From positions 1,054,001-1,118,000 of the forward strand of contig NZ_LT906468.1 in NCBI RefSeq assembly GCF_900187125.1: a stretch of DNA of 64,000 nt, written 5' to 3'. The notes under the pieces are model-generated. The model saw only the letters and a list, made by a program, of their open reading frames with translations. It did not search any database and had not been told where the DNA came from. Below are positions 8,514 to 17,679 of the stretch, piece after piece (the first letter of the stretch is position 1; each line of letters begins with the position of its first letter). The DNA is from Sphingobacterium mizutaii (lineage in GTDB: Bacteria > Bacteroidota > Bacteroidia > Sphingobacteriales > Sphingobacteriaceae). A program made the position numbers and the translations under genes.

Positions 8514-9848
8514 ATGTCTACAATATTGATAAAGAATGCCCATGTTGTGAATGAAGGCAGCATTCAGGTGCAGGATCTTTTTATAAAAAATGGCAGAATA
8601 GAAAAAATAGCCGAAACCATTGAAACCAACGCCGACCAAATCATTAACGCAGAAGGCCTACATCTTTTTCCGGGGTTGATCGATGATCAAGTCCACTTCC
8701 GTGAACCGGGCTTGACCCACAAAGCGGATATCTTTACAGAAAGTAGGGCAGCAGTAGCAGGGGGAACAACTTCCTTTATGGAAATGCCAAATACGGTTCC
8801 TAATACCTTAACCCAAAAGTTACTTCAAGATAAATACGATATTGCCCAAGATAATTCCCTGGCCAATTATTCCTTCTTTATGGGTGCTGCCAATGATAAT
8901 TTGGACGAGGTGCTGAAAACCAATCCTAGGGATGTATGTGGTATCAAAGTATTTATGGGTTCTTCCACGGGAAACATGTTGGTGGACAATGAAAAAGCTT
9001 TGGAGGCTATCTTCAGCCAGGCACCTACATTAATTGCCACGCATTGCGAGGATGAAGCAACCATACAAGCTAATCTAGCGAAATTCAAGGAACAATATGG
9101 CGAAAACGTAAGCATTGAAATGCATCCTTTGATCCGATCTGCTGAAGCTTGTTACCTTTCCTCATCCAAGGCTGTGGAATTGGCAAAAAAGAACAATACC
9201 AGACTTCATATCCTGCATATTTCAACCGCTAGAGAAACTGGATTATTTGAAAACAATATTCCATTGGAACAAAAGCGTATTACAGCAGAAGCATGTATCC
9301 ACCATCTTTGGTTTTCGGATGCCGATTATAAGAAAAAAGGGAATTTCATTAAATGGAACCCTGCTGTAAAAACAGCTGATGATCGTGATGCTATTCTTAA
9401 TGCAGTATTGGATGGGCATATTGACGTTATTGCAACAGACCATGCGCCACATACTTTTGAAGAGAAATCTCAACCTTATTTACAGGCACCTTCTGGTGGT
9501 CCATTGGTACAGCATGCCTTACAGGCTTTGCTTGACCTGGTAAAAGAAGGAAAGCTGACCCTTGAACAATTGGTTCAAAAGACTGCGCATAACACGGCGA
9601 TATTGTTCCAGATTGAACAGCGAGGCTATATCCGCGAAGGATATTGGGCTGATTTAGTATTGGTTGATTTAAACAAACCATATACCGTTACAAAGGAGAA
9701 TATTCTATCCAAATGTGGATGGTCTCCTTTTGAAAATCATACATTTACATCTACTATTGAACATACTATTGTTTCCGGACTATTGGCATATACCGATGGT
9801 AAGATTCAAGAGGTAGGTTCGGGACATCGTTTACTTTTCAATCGTTAA
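8514..9848 (+). CDS. pyrC: Dihydroorotase (class I, Bacteroidota type)
   Basis: This 444-residue amidohydrolase should interconvert N-carbamoyl-aspartate and dihydroorotate in pyrimidine synthesis, in the cytoplasm. Family blocks are clear: GLIDDQVHFREPGLTHKAD (from residue 54), GIKVFMGSSTGN, ATHCED, LHILHIST and VIATDHAPH. The usual metal-binding HxH of class I enzymes is Gln59-x-His61 here, a variant I recall from other Bacteroidota dihydroorotases. It is followed after only 3 bases by an L,D-carboxypeptidase gene, an unusual operon partner for a pyrimidine enzyme. A related cyclic-amide hydrolase acting on another substrate cannot be fully excluded. Confidence 0.85.
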   Translation: MSTILIKNAHVVNEGSIQVQDLFIKNGRIEKIAETIETNADQIINAEGLHLFPGLIDDQVHFREPGLTHKADIFTESRAAVAGGTTSFMEMPNTVPNTLTQKLLQDKYDIAQDNSLANYSFFMGAANDNLDEVLKTNPRDVCGIKVFMGSSTGNMLVDNEKALEAIFSQAPTLIATHCEDEATIQANLAKFKEQYGENVSIEMHPLIRSAEACYLSSSKAVELAKKNNTRLHILHISTARETGLFENNIPLEQKRITAEACIHHLWFSDADYKKKGNFIKWNPAVKTADDRDAILNAVLDGHIDVIATDHAPHTFEEKSQPYLQAPSGGPLVQHALQALLDLVKEGKLTLEQLVQKTAHNTAILFQIEQRGYIREGYWADLVLVDLNKPYTVTKENILSKCGWSPFENHTFTSTIEHTIVSGLLAYTDGKIQEVGSGHRLLFNR

Positions 9849-9851
9849 GCA

Positions 9852-10898
9852 ATGGATAAACGTTCATTTATTAAATCTTTGGGGATAGGTTTAGCCGCTA
9901 TGCCTTTATTTGGAAAATCAGAAGCAATGGCAGTAGCCAATCAGATCCAACCTTTGCTGAAAGGCAAGGTTTTGAAAACTGGTGATACTATTGGAATCAT
10001 TGCGCCTGCCAGTGCAGTGACTGGCGAGGATTCCATTACACAGACCAAAGAAGTGTTGGAATATTTTGGTTTCAAGGTTAAAGAAGGTAAATATATCAGG
10101 GAGCGCTATGGTAATTTGGCTGGTACGGATGATCAACGATTAGAGGATTTACATGCCATGTTTGCGGACAAGTCCGTGGCTGGGATCTTATGTATCCGTG
10201 GTGGAGCAGGAGCTTCCCGTTTGTTGAAACGTATCGACTATAATTTGGTGGCTAAGAATCCAAAGGCCTTATTAGGCTATAGTGATATCACGGCTTTGAT
10301 TATGGCTTTTCAAGCTAAAATTGGCATGGTAACTTTCCATGGGCCTGTGGGTACCAGTACATGGAGTAATTTTGTAGCTAAGACCTTTACAGATCAATTT
10401 ATTGAGAATAAATTGGTTAGCTATAGCAACCCGGTTAAAAAAGGGGACGATATTATCCAGTACAAGGATAGGATAACGACCATTAACCCTGGAGTTGCAG
10501 AAGGAAAATTATTAGGCGGTAATCTAACCCTGATTTCAGGACTATGTGGCTCTGAATTTCTGCCGGACTTCAAAGATAGCATCCTGTTTTTGGAAGAAAT
10601 CAATGAATCCCCAGAAAAAGTAGACCGGATGTTCTGTCAATTGATGAATGCAGGTATTCTTTCACAAATCAAAGGTTTTGTGTTTGGAAAGTGTACCGAT
10701 TGTTCACCATCAGGTGGTTATGGCTCCTTAAATCTTGACCAGATCCTGAGGGATTTTATCAAACCACTGAACATTCCTTCTTACTCTGGTGCGGTTATTG
10801 GACATATCAATGATCAATTCTTATTACCGGTTGGTGTTAAAGCTAGAATTGATGCCAATAAGGGTACAATAGAGATTTTAGAAAAAGCGTTAGTATAG
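9852..10898 (+). CDS. Exported L,D-carboxypeptidase (peptidase S66, LdcA-like)
   Basis: This 348-residue enzyme belongs to family S66, which removes the terminal D-Ala from murein tetrapeptides. The nucleophile Ser144 is in LGYSDITAL, the other triad members are expected at Glu248 or Glu249 (FLEEINE) and His318 (GAVIGHIND). An N-terminal KRSFIKSLGIGLAAMPLFG segment looks like an export signal (Tat-like but with KR rather than RR), so it probably acts in the periplasm, unlike cytoplasmic LdcA. It sits between pyrC (3-base gap) and an M14 carboxypeptidase gene (1-base gap). Context with an epimerase and an NlpC/P60 enzyme supports a role in stem-peptide breakdown. Confidence 0.85.
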   Translation: MDKRSFIKSLGIGLAAMPLFGKSEAMAVANQIQPLLKGKVLKTGDTIGIIAPASAVTGEDSITQTKEVLEYFGFKVKEGKYIRERYGNLAGTDDQRLEDLHAMFADKSVAGILCIRGGAGASRLLKRIDYNLVAKNPKALLGYSDITALIMAFQAKIGMVTFHGPVGTSTWSNFVAKTFTDQFIENKLVSYSNPVKKGDDIIQYKDRITTINPGVAEGKLLGGNLTLISGLCGSEFLPDFKDSILFLEEINESPEKVDRMFCQLMNAGILSQIKGFVFGKCTDCSPSGGYGSLNLDQILRDFIKPLNIPSYSGAVIGHINDQFLLPVGVKARIDANKGTIEILEKALV

Positions 10899-10899
10899 T

Positions 10900-12408
10900 A
10901 TGAAATTTTTTGTCATTTCCTTAGGCCTATTGGCCGCAACGACTTGCAGCAATCCATTTTCAGGATCTTCTAATGGAAATATTCCTGGGTACAATTTGGA
11001 TACCGCACAAATGAATAAGATCCATTCAACCTATAAAGAATCAGCCCTTGTTTCTAGGCGATTTAAACACCAAGACATTGATTCTCTTCTGCAATTGCAC
11101 AAGAAGAGCAATGTGTTTAAGATCACGGAAATAGGCAAGTCGGTTGAAGGTCGTTCGATCAATGAGTTGGAGTACGGAAATGGCGATAAAAAAGTAATGC
11201 TCTGGTCGCAGATGCATGGTGATGAACCAACAGCCACCATGGCATTGTTTGACCTGTTTAATTTCTTGGAAGGAAAGGATGATGGTTTTGACAGCGTCCG
11301 GACTTTACTGAAAGATAAACTGAATATCCACTTTATCCCCATGTTGAACCCAGATGGGGCCGAGCGCTATCTGCGGAGAAATGCCCAAAGCATAGATCTA
11401 AATAGGGATGCACGCGCAAACCAGACAGTTGAAGGGGCGCTGTTGAAATCCAGGGCTAAGGAAATCAAGCCTCGCTATGGTTTCAACCTGCATGATCAGA
11501 ATATTTATTACAATGTGCCGGGGACCAAGAATCCTGTGACCATCTCCTTATTGGCTCCAGCCTATAATACAGAGCGTGAAATCAATGAGGTAAGGGAAGG
11601 GGCCATGCAAATCATCGTGGGAATGAACAAAGTGTTGCAGCAGTATATTCCAGATGCGGTTGCAAAATATGATGATACCTATACGCCAAGAGGTTTTGGG
11701 GATAATTTCCAATCTTGGGGTGCAAGTACGGTTTTAATTGAATCTGGAGGCTTGAAAGGAGATCCAGAGAAACAGGAAATCCGAAAATTGAATTTCGTGA
11801 TTATCCTCAATGCCTTGATGGAAATAGCCCAAGGAACCTATGAAAATTACGATGCCAAGGGTTATGAAGATATTCCATTCAATGCTAGCAATATGCATGA
11901 TATCGTTATCCGAGGTTTGGAATTCGGCTCTGATTCTATTCCATTGAAGAGTGATATCGCTATCAGACGTGGTGAAACTACCGATGGTAGAGACTTCTTC
12001 GTGCGCGGAAGGGTTGAGGATATCGGTGACCTTCCTGAATCTTTTGGATATGATGAAGTCGATGGAAACGGGCTGAAATTTATCCAAGGTAAAATAGCGG
12101 AAAAACCTATCGCAACCTTGGAGTCCATTACGCCGGAAATAGCGTATGACCTTTTGAAAAAAGGTTATATGGGCGTCCAAGTGACTACCTTGAAACCAGA
12201 ACAGGCCAGCATGCTGCACAACTTGCCGATCCATATTTTCGGTACCCAAGCCTTCGCGGCCACCCCATTTATCGACCTCGGCGGAACCGCCAATTTCTAT
12301 ATCGGCGACTCCAATGGAAATTTGAAATACGCCATACTCAATGGATACTTAATCGATCTTTCCAAACCACTGGGTGAAGTGGGGCTGTTGAAGAATAGGG
12401 TGTTATAG
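10900..12408 (+). CDS. M14-family zinc carboxypeptidase
   Basis: This 502-residue protein carries the M14 zinc site: His106-x-x-Glu109 in SQMHGDEP, His198 in GFNLHDQ, and the general base Glu281 in VLIESGG. The NPDGAERY and DLNRDA blocks are also typical. A hydrophobic N-terminus with Cys16 suggests export, although the lipobox is poor. M14 members related to MpaA cleave the gamma-D-Glu-diaminopimelate bond, so it may work with the S66 enzyme encoded 1 base upstream. About 150 C-terminal residues lie beyond the catalytic domain and I do not recognise their fold. A broader peptidase role is possible. Confidence 0.8.
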   Translation: MKFFVISLGLLAATTCSNPFSGSSNGNIPGYNLDTAQMNKIHSTYKESALVSRRFKHQDIDSLLQLHKKSNVFKITEIGKSVEGRSINELEYGNGDKKVMLWSQMHGDEPTATMALFDLFNFLEGKDDGFDSVRTLLKDKLNIHFIPMLNPDGAERYLRRNAQSIDLNRDARANQTVEGALLKSRAKEIKPRYGFNLHDQNIYYNVPGTKNPVTISLLAPAYNTEREINEVREGAMQIIVGMNKVLQQYIPDAVAKYDDTYTPRGFGDNFQSWGASTVLIESGGLKGDPEKQEIRKLNFVIILNALMEIAQGTYENYDAKGYEDIPFNASNMHDIVIRGLEFGSDSIPLKSDIAIRRGETTDGRDFFVRGRVEDIGDLPESFGYDEVDGNGLKFIQGKIAEKPIATLESITPEIAYDLLKKGYMGVQVTTLKPEQASMLHNLPIHIFGTQAFAATPFIDLGGTANFYIGDSNGNLKYAILNGYLIDLSKPLGEVGLLKNRVL

Positions 12409-12409
12409 A

Positions 12410-12726
12410 TATGAGATGTGAGATATGAGATATGAGATAGAAAGGTTATAGATATGAGATGTGAGAAATGAGATGTGAGATATGAGATATGAGATATGAG
12501 ATATGAGATCTGAGATAGAAAGGCATTTATAGAGAAAATGGATTTTATAGAAATTTTAAAGGGGACCAATTTTGGTCCCCTTTTTTGTAGAGTTAATATC
12601 TCAATACTCAATACTCAAATCTCATATCTCACCTTGAGGAGCTAATATCTCAATACTCAAATCTCATATCTCAATACCTTAAGGAGTTAATATCTCAATA
12701 CTTAAATCTCATATCTCAATACTCCC
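12410..12726. repeat. Inverted arrays of GAGATAT-type heptads around a terminator
   Basis: Directly after the M14 stop codon, positions 12411-12524 are a degenerate array of GAGATAT/GAGATGT heptads on the plus strand. From about 12600 to 12725 the reverse complement (ATATCTC, with ACTCAAT) appears in three units of roughly 40 to 48 bases. The arms could pair into a long hairpin centred on the terminator at 12558-12586. The 13-mer GAGATAGAAAGGC at 12512-12524 occurs exactly, in reverse, at 58276-58288, so both loci belong to one repeat family. Confidence 0.85.
12558..12586. terminator. Bidirectional intrinsic terminator between convergent operons
   Basis: AAGGGGACCAA and its complement TTGGTCCCCTT form an 11-bp stem with a two-base loop, flanked by A- and T-runs. 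It can end both the plus-strand pyrC/ldcA/M14 unit and the minus-strand susC/susD unit. Confidence 0.85.
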
Positions 12727-14148
12727 TTACGGTTTATCCCACCAAAGCTCAGTGCTTAATGGCACTTCTGCTGGTACATTGGAACCGTTTTCGGTGATTT
12801 CATCGGCTGGATAAGCTACGCGGCGGATAAATTTGTCGCCTAGTACAGCACCAATTGGAAGTTTGAAGTCTTTGTATTTGTAATCAAAGCGGCGTACATC
12901 GTTCCATGCTTCGGCATTGAGGTAGGTTACGATGTATTTTTCACGGAAGATATCCAATAGGGTCAGGTTTGCCTGTCCTACGGAGATTGCCTTGATGTAT
13001 TTCGTTGCATCAACTTCAAGAACACCTAATTTATCCATACTTGCTTGGACACCGGCAAGGAAGGCAGCGTATGCTACAGGTTTGTTATTGTCTCTAAATG
13101 CGGCTTCTGCTTCAATGAATTTTACTTCAGCATAGGTCAAGATCATCAATGGAGAAGACTCACTGCTTACCGGTGATTTTGAGCTGATATAGCATTCATC
13201 ACGAACGGTATTCGCAGCACCTACATTTCCTTGTCCACTTACTGTCCCTACATACACACCATGCACAGTTTTTTCAGTGATCTTGGAGATTCTTGGATCT
13301 TCAATTCCGTAGGTTTTTCCATTCATTTGATCGATGAAATTACTGCCTAACCAGCCATCCAAGTTGTTCAATAAGTTACTGATCGAAATCGAAGCCCATG
13401 GGTTTACACCATCAAAAGTTGACATGCCTACATCCTCAGCATTAGATTCTAGGGAGGCCTGCGCTGCAGCCAAAACTTGTTTTGGATTATATGCAGCTTT
13501 CTTGCTGATTTTGTTCAGGACACGGGCTTTTAGTCCATTGGTCAGTTTGATCCATTTATCAAGGTCTCCGCCACATAATAGATCATCTTTTTCACTCAAT
13601 TCTTGGGTAGCATCTGTTTTTTTGAAATTCTCTAGGGCCTTGTTGATCAGGTCCACTTGAGCTTTATACAAGTCTTCTTCTGAGTCAAAAGGTACGGTCA
13701 GTGTTTCCTCTTTTCCAAAAGCTTTGCTGAATGGAACAGAGCCCCAAGTATCAGCAACTAAAGCCAATTGGTAAGCTGTTAAGGCTTGTGCAACGGCTAA
13801 GTGGTGGGTAGCACCAGCTTCTTCAGACTTGACCATAAAGTCATACAGGTCAGCTAAAGAATAAAAAAGATTGTTCCAGGTAGAGGAATTATTGGTGATC
13901 TGATACGTATCGGTATCCGAACCACCAGAAGGGCTCGCAAAATATTGCGAGTACTGATTGTTGAAATATGCGATCCTATAGTTGTTGAATGCAGCCTTAT
14001 GTGTGGCCGTAGTCAATAGGGCGTTCAAAGGTGGAGTTTGAACCAAGTTAGGGTTATCGGTCAATTCGAAATAGTCCTTACAACTGTTCAAGGAGAACAG
14101 TGCTAGGGCCAATAAGGAAATTTTACCTATTTTGATGAATTTGTTCAT
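12727..14148 (-). CDS. SusD-like outer-membrane lipoprotein (SusD-like_2 type)
   Basis: This 473-residue lipoprotein (Cys23 in LFSLNSC) matches the shorter SusD/RagB branch often paired with smaller substrates: NPNLVQTPPLNALLTTATHKAA near the N-terminus, an AQALTAYQLALVADTWGSVPF block, and a C-terminal YKDFKLPIG/RVAYPADE region. It follows its susC partner by 11 bases on the minus strand and precedes the bidirectional terminator. In this neighbourhood it may bind peptidoglycan-derived peptides; that is inference from context only. Confidence 0.88.
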   Translation of the reverse strand: MNKFIKIGKISLLALALFSLNSCKDYFELTDNPNLVQTPPLNALLTTATHKAAFNNYRIAYFNNQYSQYFASPSGGSDTDTYQITNNSSTWNNLFYSLADLYDFMVKSEEAGATHHLAVAQALTAYQLALVADTWGSVPFSKAFGKEETLTVPFDSEEDLYKAQVDLINKALENFKKTDATQELSEKDDLLCGGDLDKWIKLTNGLKARVLNKISKKAAYNPKQVLAAAQASLESNAEDVGMSTFDGVNPWASISISNLLNNLDGWLGSNFIDQMNGKTYGIEDPRISKITEKTVHGVYVGTVSGQGNVGAANTVRDECYISSKSPVSSESSPLMILTYAEVKFIEAEAAFRDNNKPVAYAAFLAGVQASMDKLGVLEVDATKYIKAISVGQANLTLLDIFREKYIVTYLNAEAWNDVRRFDYKYKDFKLPIGAVLGDKFIRRVAYPADEITENGSNVPAEVPLSTELWWDKP

Positions 14149-14159
14149 GATCTTAAGAA

Positions 14160-17100
14160 TTAAAAGCCAACATTTAAGCTAAATAAGAAGCTTCTCACAG
14201 CAGGGTAAGTCATCCCCGCGAAACCTTCGATATTGGATCCACTCGCTGTGGTTGAGTTTTCAGGGTCATAACCTGAGTATTTCGTCCAAAGTGCAAGGTT
14301 GTTTCCAATCAAAGAAACTCTAGCATTCTTAACAAACTTGTTTTCTAACCATTGTTGTGGTAAGCTATAGCCAATAGATACAGAACGTAATCTTAACCAT
14401 GAAGCGTCTTCCACAAAGGCTTGTGAGTTACCACGGAAGTTATCTCTGTAATAACCATTTCCATAATCCACGCCATTTTTAGGGTCTTTTCCTTGACCTA
14501 ACCACACTTCTTTGGTGTTCTTCGATCCGTCTGCCAATACCCCGTCAAATACTTTGTAATCATTACGGTTCTCCGTGTAATCGGCTTCTCCGAATGCAGC
14601 CATAAAGTTTCCTAATTGGTTGTAACGGTATTGTCCAACGCGCGCATCAACCAATACATTTAAGGATAGGCTCTTGTAGTTGAAAGTATTGTTCCAACCG
14701 CCAACCCAGCTAGGTTGAACATTGCCTAATTTCTTAGGAACAGAAGTTGATTCCAATACTGGGAAACCATTTGCACCGATCAACATAGGACGGCTTTCAT
14801 CGTATTCACGTGTTTTGTCCAATCCTTGAGCGATTTCATCAGGAGTATAGTAACGTTTGTATGTTCTACCGTAAAGTGTTCCATAAGACTCTCCTGGACG
14901 GATACGCATGGAAACGGTAGAGTTTAAGTATCCATATTCAGAGGAAACCACGATTTCATCGTCCAAATCTTCACGGATATACAGGATCTTGTTTCTGTTG
15001 AAGGAGAAGTTGATATCAGAGTTCCATGAGAAGTTGTCTTTCTTAACTGGTGTTGTGTTCAAGGTAATCTCCAAACCTCTGTTACGGATACTACCTGCGT
15101 TAATTGATGCAGTAACAAATCCGGTTGTGGAGGATACAGGTACTTGGATAATCTGGTCCTTACTTACTGAGTTGTAGAAGTTAACATCTAACCCTAATCT
15201 AGAATTTAAGAACTTCATCTCCATACCCACCTCATAAGTATCGGTAAATTCAGGTTTCAATTGCGGATCACCCAATAATGAAGGTCTTGTAAATCCGATA
15301 TATCCTGTTGGTAAGTTAGTATATGGAGCAAATCCAGCACTGGTTGAGTAAGGAGCTGCATCTTTACCAATCTGTGCGTATGATAAACGCAATTTAGCGA
15401 AGTTAATGGCCTCAGGCATGCTGAACTGGTCTGAAAGCACATAACTCAAGGTTGCAGAAGGGTAGAAGAATGAACGATTATTCTTGCTCAATGTAGAGGT
15501 GATATCATTTCTACCCGTCAAGGTCAAGAATAAGTAATCCTTATAAGCTAAGTTCAACTCACCAAAGAAACCCATCAATCTGTATTTTTCATTGTAGGTA
15601 GCTGCTTTAATGATATTGGCATTGCCTAGGTCAAACCAGTTGTAAACCGTTAAATCACCACCTTCTGTGGCTGTTCTTTTGATGAATCGGTCATACACGT
15701 CCTGACCGACACGTAATGTTGCATTCAGGTCGTCGTTGAAATCATGTTTGAAGGTTGCAATGAATGTGCTGGTCAAAGCCCTGAAATTATTGTTGTAGAC
15801 ATTGTAAAATCCACGACCATCTGCTCCTTCAACACCATTATCATAAACTAAGCGCTCATCCGCTAGGCCTTGGTAACCTATTGCTGTTCCTTCGCGATTA
15901 TCTCTGTAAGCATCGATACCCACGCGGTACATCAAGTCTACCCATTTCGCTGGTGAATAGGTTAAATCAAAACCTCCGATTACACGTAATACATCATCTT
16001 TAAATCTGTTGGTATGTGCTACATAGATCGGGTTGTCGGTTTCACCATACGATTTCATGGTTCCATTATCCATAAGGTAGTCCCTCACATTGTATCTTGG
16101 AGTCCAATAGATCAACTGCTCGGCATAGCGATTGGCATTTCCACGGTAACCACCAGAGTTGGTCACGGCAAGGGAAGAACCGCCTTTTAACTTTTCACTT
16201 AAAGTGAAATTGGTGTTCAAGCGAGCTTGGTAATTTTTGAAATCAGTTGCAGGAAGTACACCATTATGTTTCAATTGGGAAACGGAGGTCAAGAAACTGA
16301 ATTTTTCGGAACCTCCAGAGAAGCTTAGGGAATTGCGGAATTGGTTTCCGGTTTCGAAGGCTTCTTCAAAAGGTTTGTATAGGGTTGTTGGGTGCGTAGG
16401 ATCTACTTTTATAGCATCAGCTATAGTAGGACCCCAAGCAGGCCAGAAATCGTCTTTATCATAAACACCTTTCCATCCTTGGGTATAGGTGTCCTGCATT
16501 TTCGGGAATTTATTTACATTTTCAAAGCCAACTGTTCCTTGATAATCAATCTTCAAGGATCCTGCTTTACCACTTTTTGTGGTGATGATGACAACACCGT
16601 TTGCACCACGTAATCCATAAAGTGCTGTAGCCGCACCACCTTTAAGGATATTGATGGTTTCAATATCATCAGGGTTGATGTCGACAGAACGGTTACTCAT
16701 CCCGCGTACTTCTGCACCACCTTGTGTTGAAGTCGAGTTATCCATGAGGATACCGTCAATAACAAAAAGCGGTTGGTTATCCCTAGTAGGGTCGATTGAG
16801 TTGATACCACGGATTTGGATATTCGCACCTTGACCAGGAGCACCACCGGTAGAGCTGATGGTCGCGCCAGCAATCTTACCTTGCAGGGCATTGACTAAGT
16901 TGGGTTGTTTGTTGGAGTTCAAAGTGGCACTGTTCACACTTTGGGCACCATATCCAAGCGATTTTTCACTTCTTTGGATACCTAAAGCTGTCACTACAAC
17001 TTCATCGATTTCACTGTCGTCGTGTTGAAGTTGAATGGAGATGTTCGTTCTCCCGCTGATAGGGACCTCAAGAGGGGCATATCCTACAGCACGAATCAAC

Positions 17101-17312
17101 AGGGTCCCGCTGCTTGGTGCATTCAAAGTAAACAATCCGCTTTCATTACTGGAAGTTCCTTGTTGGGTTCCTTTTACAAAAATAGAAGCCCCAACAATTG
17201 GTTCACCTTCGGCGTTAGTCACCTTTCCAGCTATGGACAATTGTTGCGCGGAGAGCATCTGTATGGAACATAATGATGCAACCGCAATTGATAAGCAAGT
17301 TGGTAAATTCAT
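14160..17312 (-). CDS. SusC/RagA-family TonB-dependent transporter
   Basis: This 1050-residue protein has a signal peptide ending near LSAQQ, a carboxypeptidase-regulatory-like domain (about 25-105, GKVTNAEGEPIVGASIFVKGT), a TonB-box-like DEVVVTALGIQRSEKSLG, the plug block LQGKIAGATISSTGGAPGQG and a beta-barrel ending in Phe (FSLNVGF). It is paired with the SusD-like protein downstream. A second SusC/SusD pair lies upstream, separated by a terminator and 367 bases, so the two pairs can be expressed separately. Confidence 0.93.
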   Translation of the reverse strand: MNLPTCLSIAVASLCSIQMLSAQQLSIAGKVTNAEGEPIVGASIFVKGTQQGTSSNESGLFTLNAPSSGTLLIRAVGYAPLEVPISGRTNISIQLQHDDSEIDEVVVTALGIQRSEKSLGYGAQSVNSATLNSNKQPNLVNALQGKIAGATISSTGGAPGQGANIQIRGINSIDPTRDNQPLFVIDGILMDNSTSTQGGAEVRGMSNRSVDINPDDIETINILKGGAATALYGLRGANGVVIITTKSGKAGSLKIDYQGTVGFENVNKFPKMQDTYTQGWKGVYDKDDFWPAWGPTIADAIKVDPTHPTTLYKPFEEAFETGNQFRNSLSFSGGSEKFSFLTSVSQLKHNGVLPATDFKNYQARLNTNFTLSEKLKGGSSLAVTNSGGYRGNANRYAEQLIYWTPRYNVRDYLMDNGTMKSYGETDNPIYVAHTNRFKDDVLRVIGGFDLTYSPAKWVDLMYRVGIDAYRDNREGTAIGYQGLADERLVYDNGVEGADGRGFYNVYNNNFRALTSTFIATFKHDFNDDLNATLRVGQDVYDRFIKRTATEGGDLTVYNWFDLGNANIIKAATYNEKYRLMGFFGELNLAYKDYLFLTLTGRNDITSTLSKNNRSFFYPSATLSYVLSDQFSMPEAINFAKLRLSYAQIGKDAAPYSTSAGFAPYTNLPTGYIGFTRPSLLGDPQLKPEFTDTYEVGMEMKFLNSRLGLDVNFYNSVSKDQIIQVPVSSTTGFVTASINAGSIRNRGLEITLNTTPVKKDNFSWNSDINFSFNRNKILYIREDLDDEIVVSSEYGYLNSTVSMRIRPGESYGTLYGRTYKRYYTPDEIAQGLDKTREYDESRPMLIGANGFPVLESTSVPKKLGNVQPSWVGGWNNTFNYKSLSLNVLVDARVGQYRYNQLGNFMAAFGEADYTENRNDYKVFDGVLADGSKNTKEVWLGQGKDPKNGVDYGNGYYRDNFRGNSQAFVEDASWLRLRSVSIGYSLPQQWLENKFVKNARVSLIGNNLALWTKYSGYDPENSTTASGSNIEGFAGMTYPAVRSFLFSLNVGF

Positions 17313-17679
17313 CTTTAGAGTTATTGGTTATTAGATAAACGAATATAACGGATTCATGTTAAAAACAATGAAAAAATTGCAAAAAAATGCAAAGGTCATT
17401 GGTGGAACGTTACTGTATTGGCGTAATATTATGGGATTTGTTAAAATCCTTGCGTTTTTGTGAAGATTTTGGCAAAAAAGATAAAGTGTTGTTGAAAAAT
17501 CCCTTTATTGGAGATGGCGCTGGTTACATCTTTTTTGTAATCATCTGAATAAGCAGGTAGTAAAGGGTTTGGTCTTGGTTTATCCTCGAGTCTGTTGGGT
17601 GTGCGGAGTCGATCCCGCATACTTTTTCAATAAAAAAGGCGGTCAATCTGACCGCCAAATTCTGTTTAAAAATTGTTGC
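17313..17679. other. Intergenic region between the two SusC/SusD pairs
   Basis: Apart from the minus-strand terminator at its right end, I see no gene and no clear TAnnTTTG element on the minus strand. A hairpin with a T-loop-like look at about 17603-17620 was considered as a tRNA remnant and rejected. Confidence 0.5.
17630..17656 (-). terminator. Intrinsic terminator after the second susD
   Basis: GGCGGTCA (17638-17645) and TGACCGCC (17649-17656) form an 8-bp GC-rich stem. Read on the minus strand it is followed by a run of six T. It ends the NlpC-epimerase-susC-susD unit. Confidence 0.85.

Noticed and set aside
12410..12726. Heptad arrays as a CRISPR or coding region
   Set aside because: There are no fixed repeats with unique spacers, no cas genes, and the open frames across them are low-complexity by-products of the repeat.
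17601..17626. Hairpin with a T-loop-like GAGTCGATC that looked like a tRNA 3' end
   Set aside because: No matching acceptor, D-arm or anticodon arm could be found upstream; it is too short and irregular for a tRNA.
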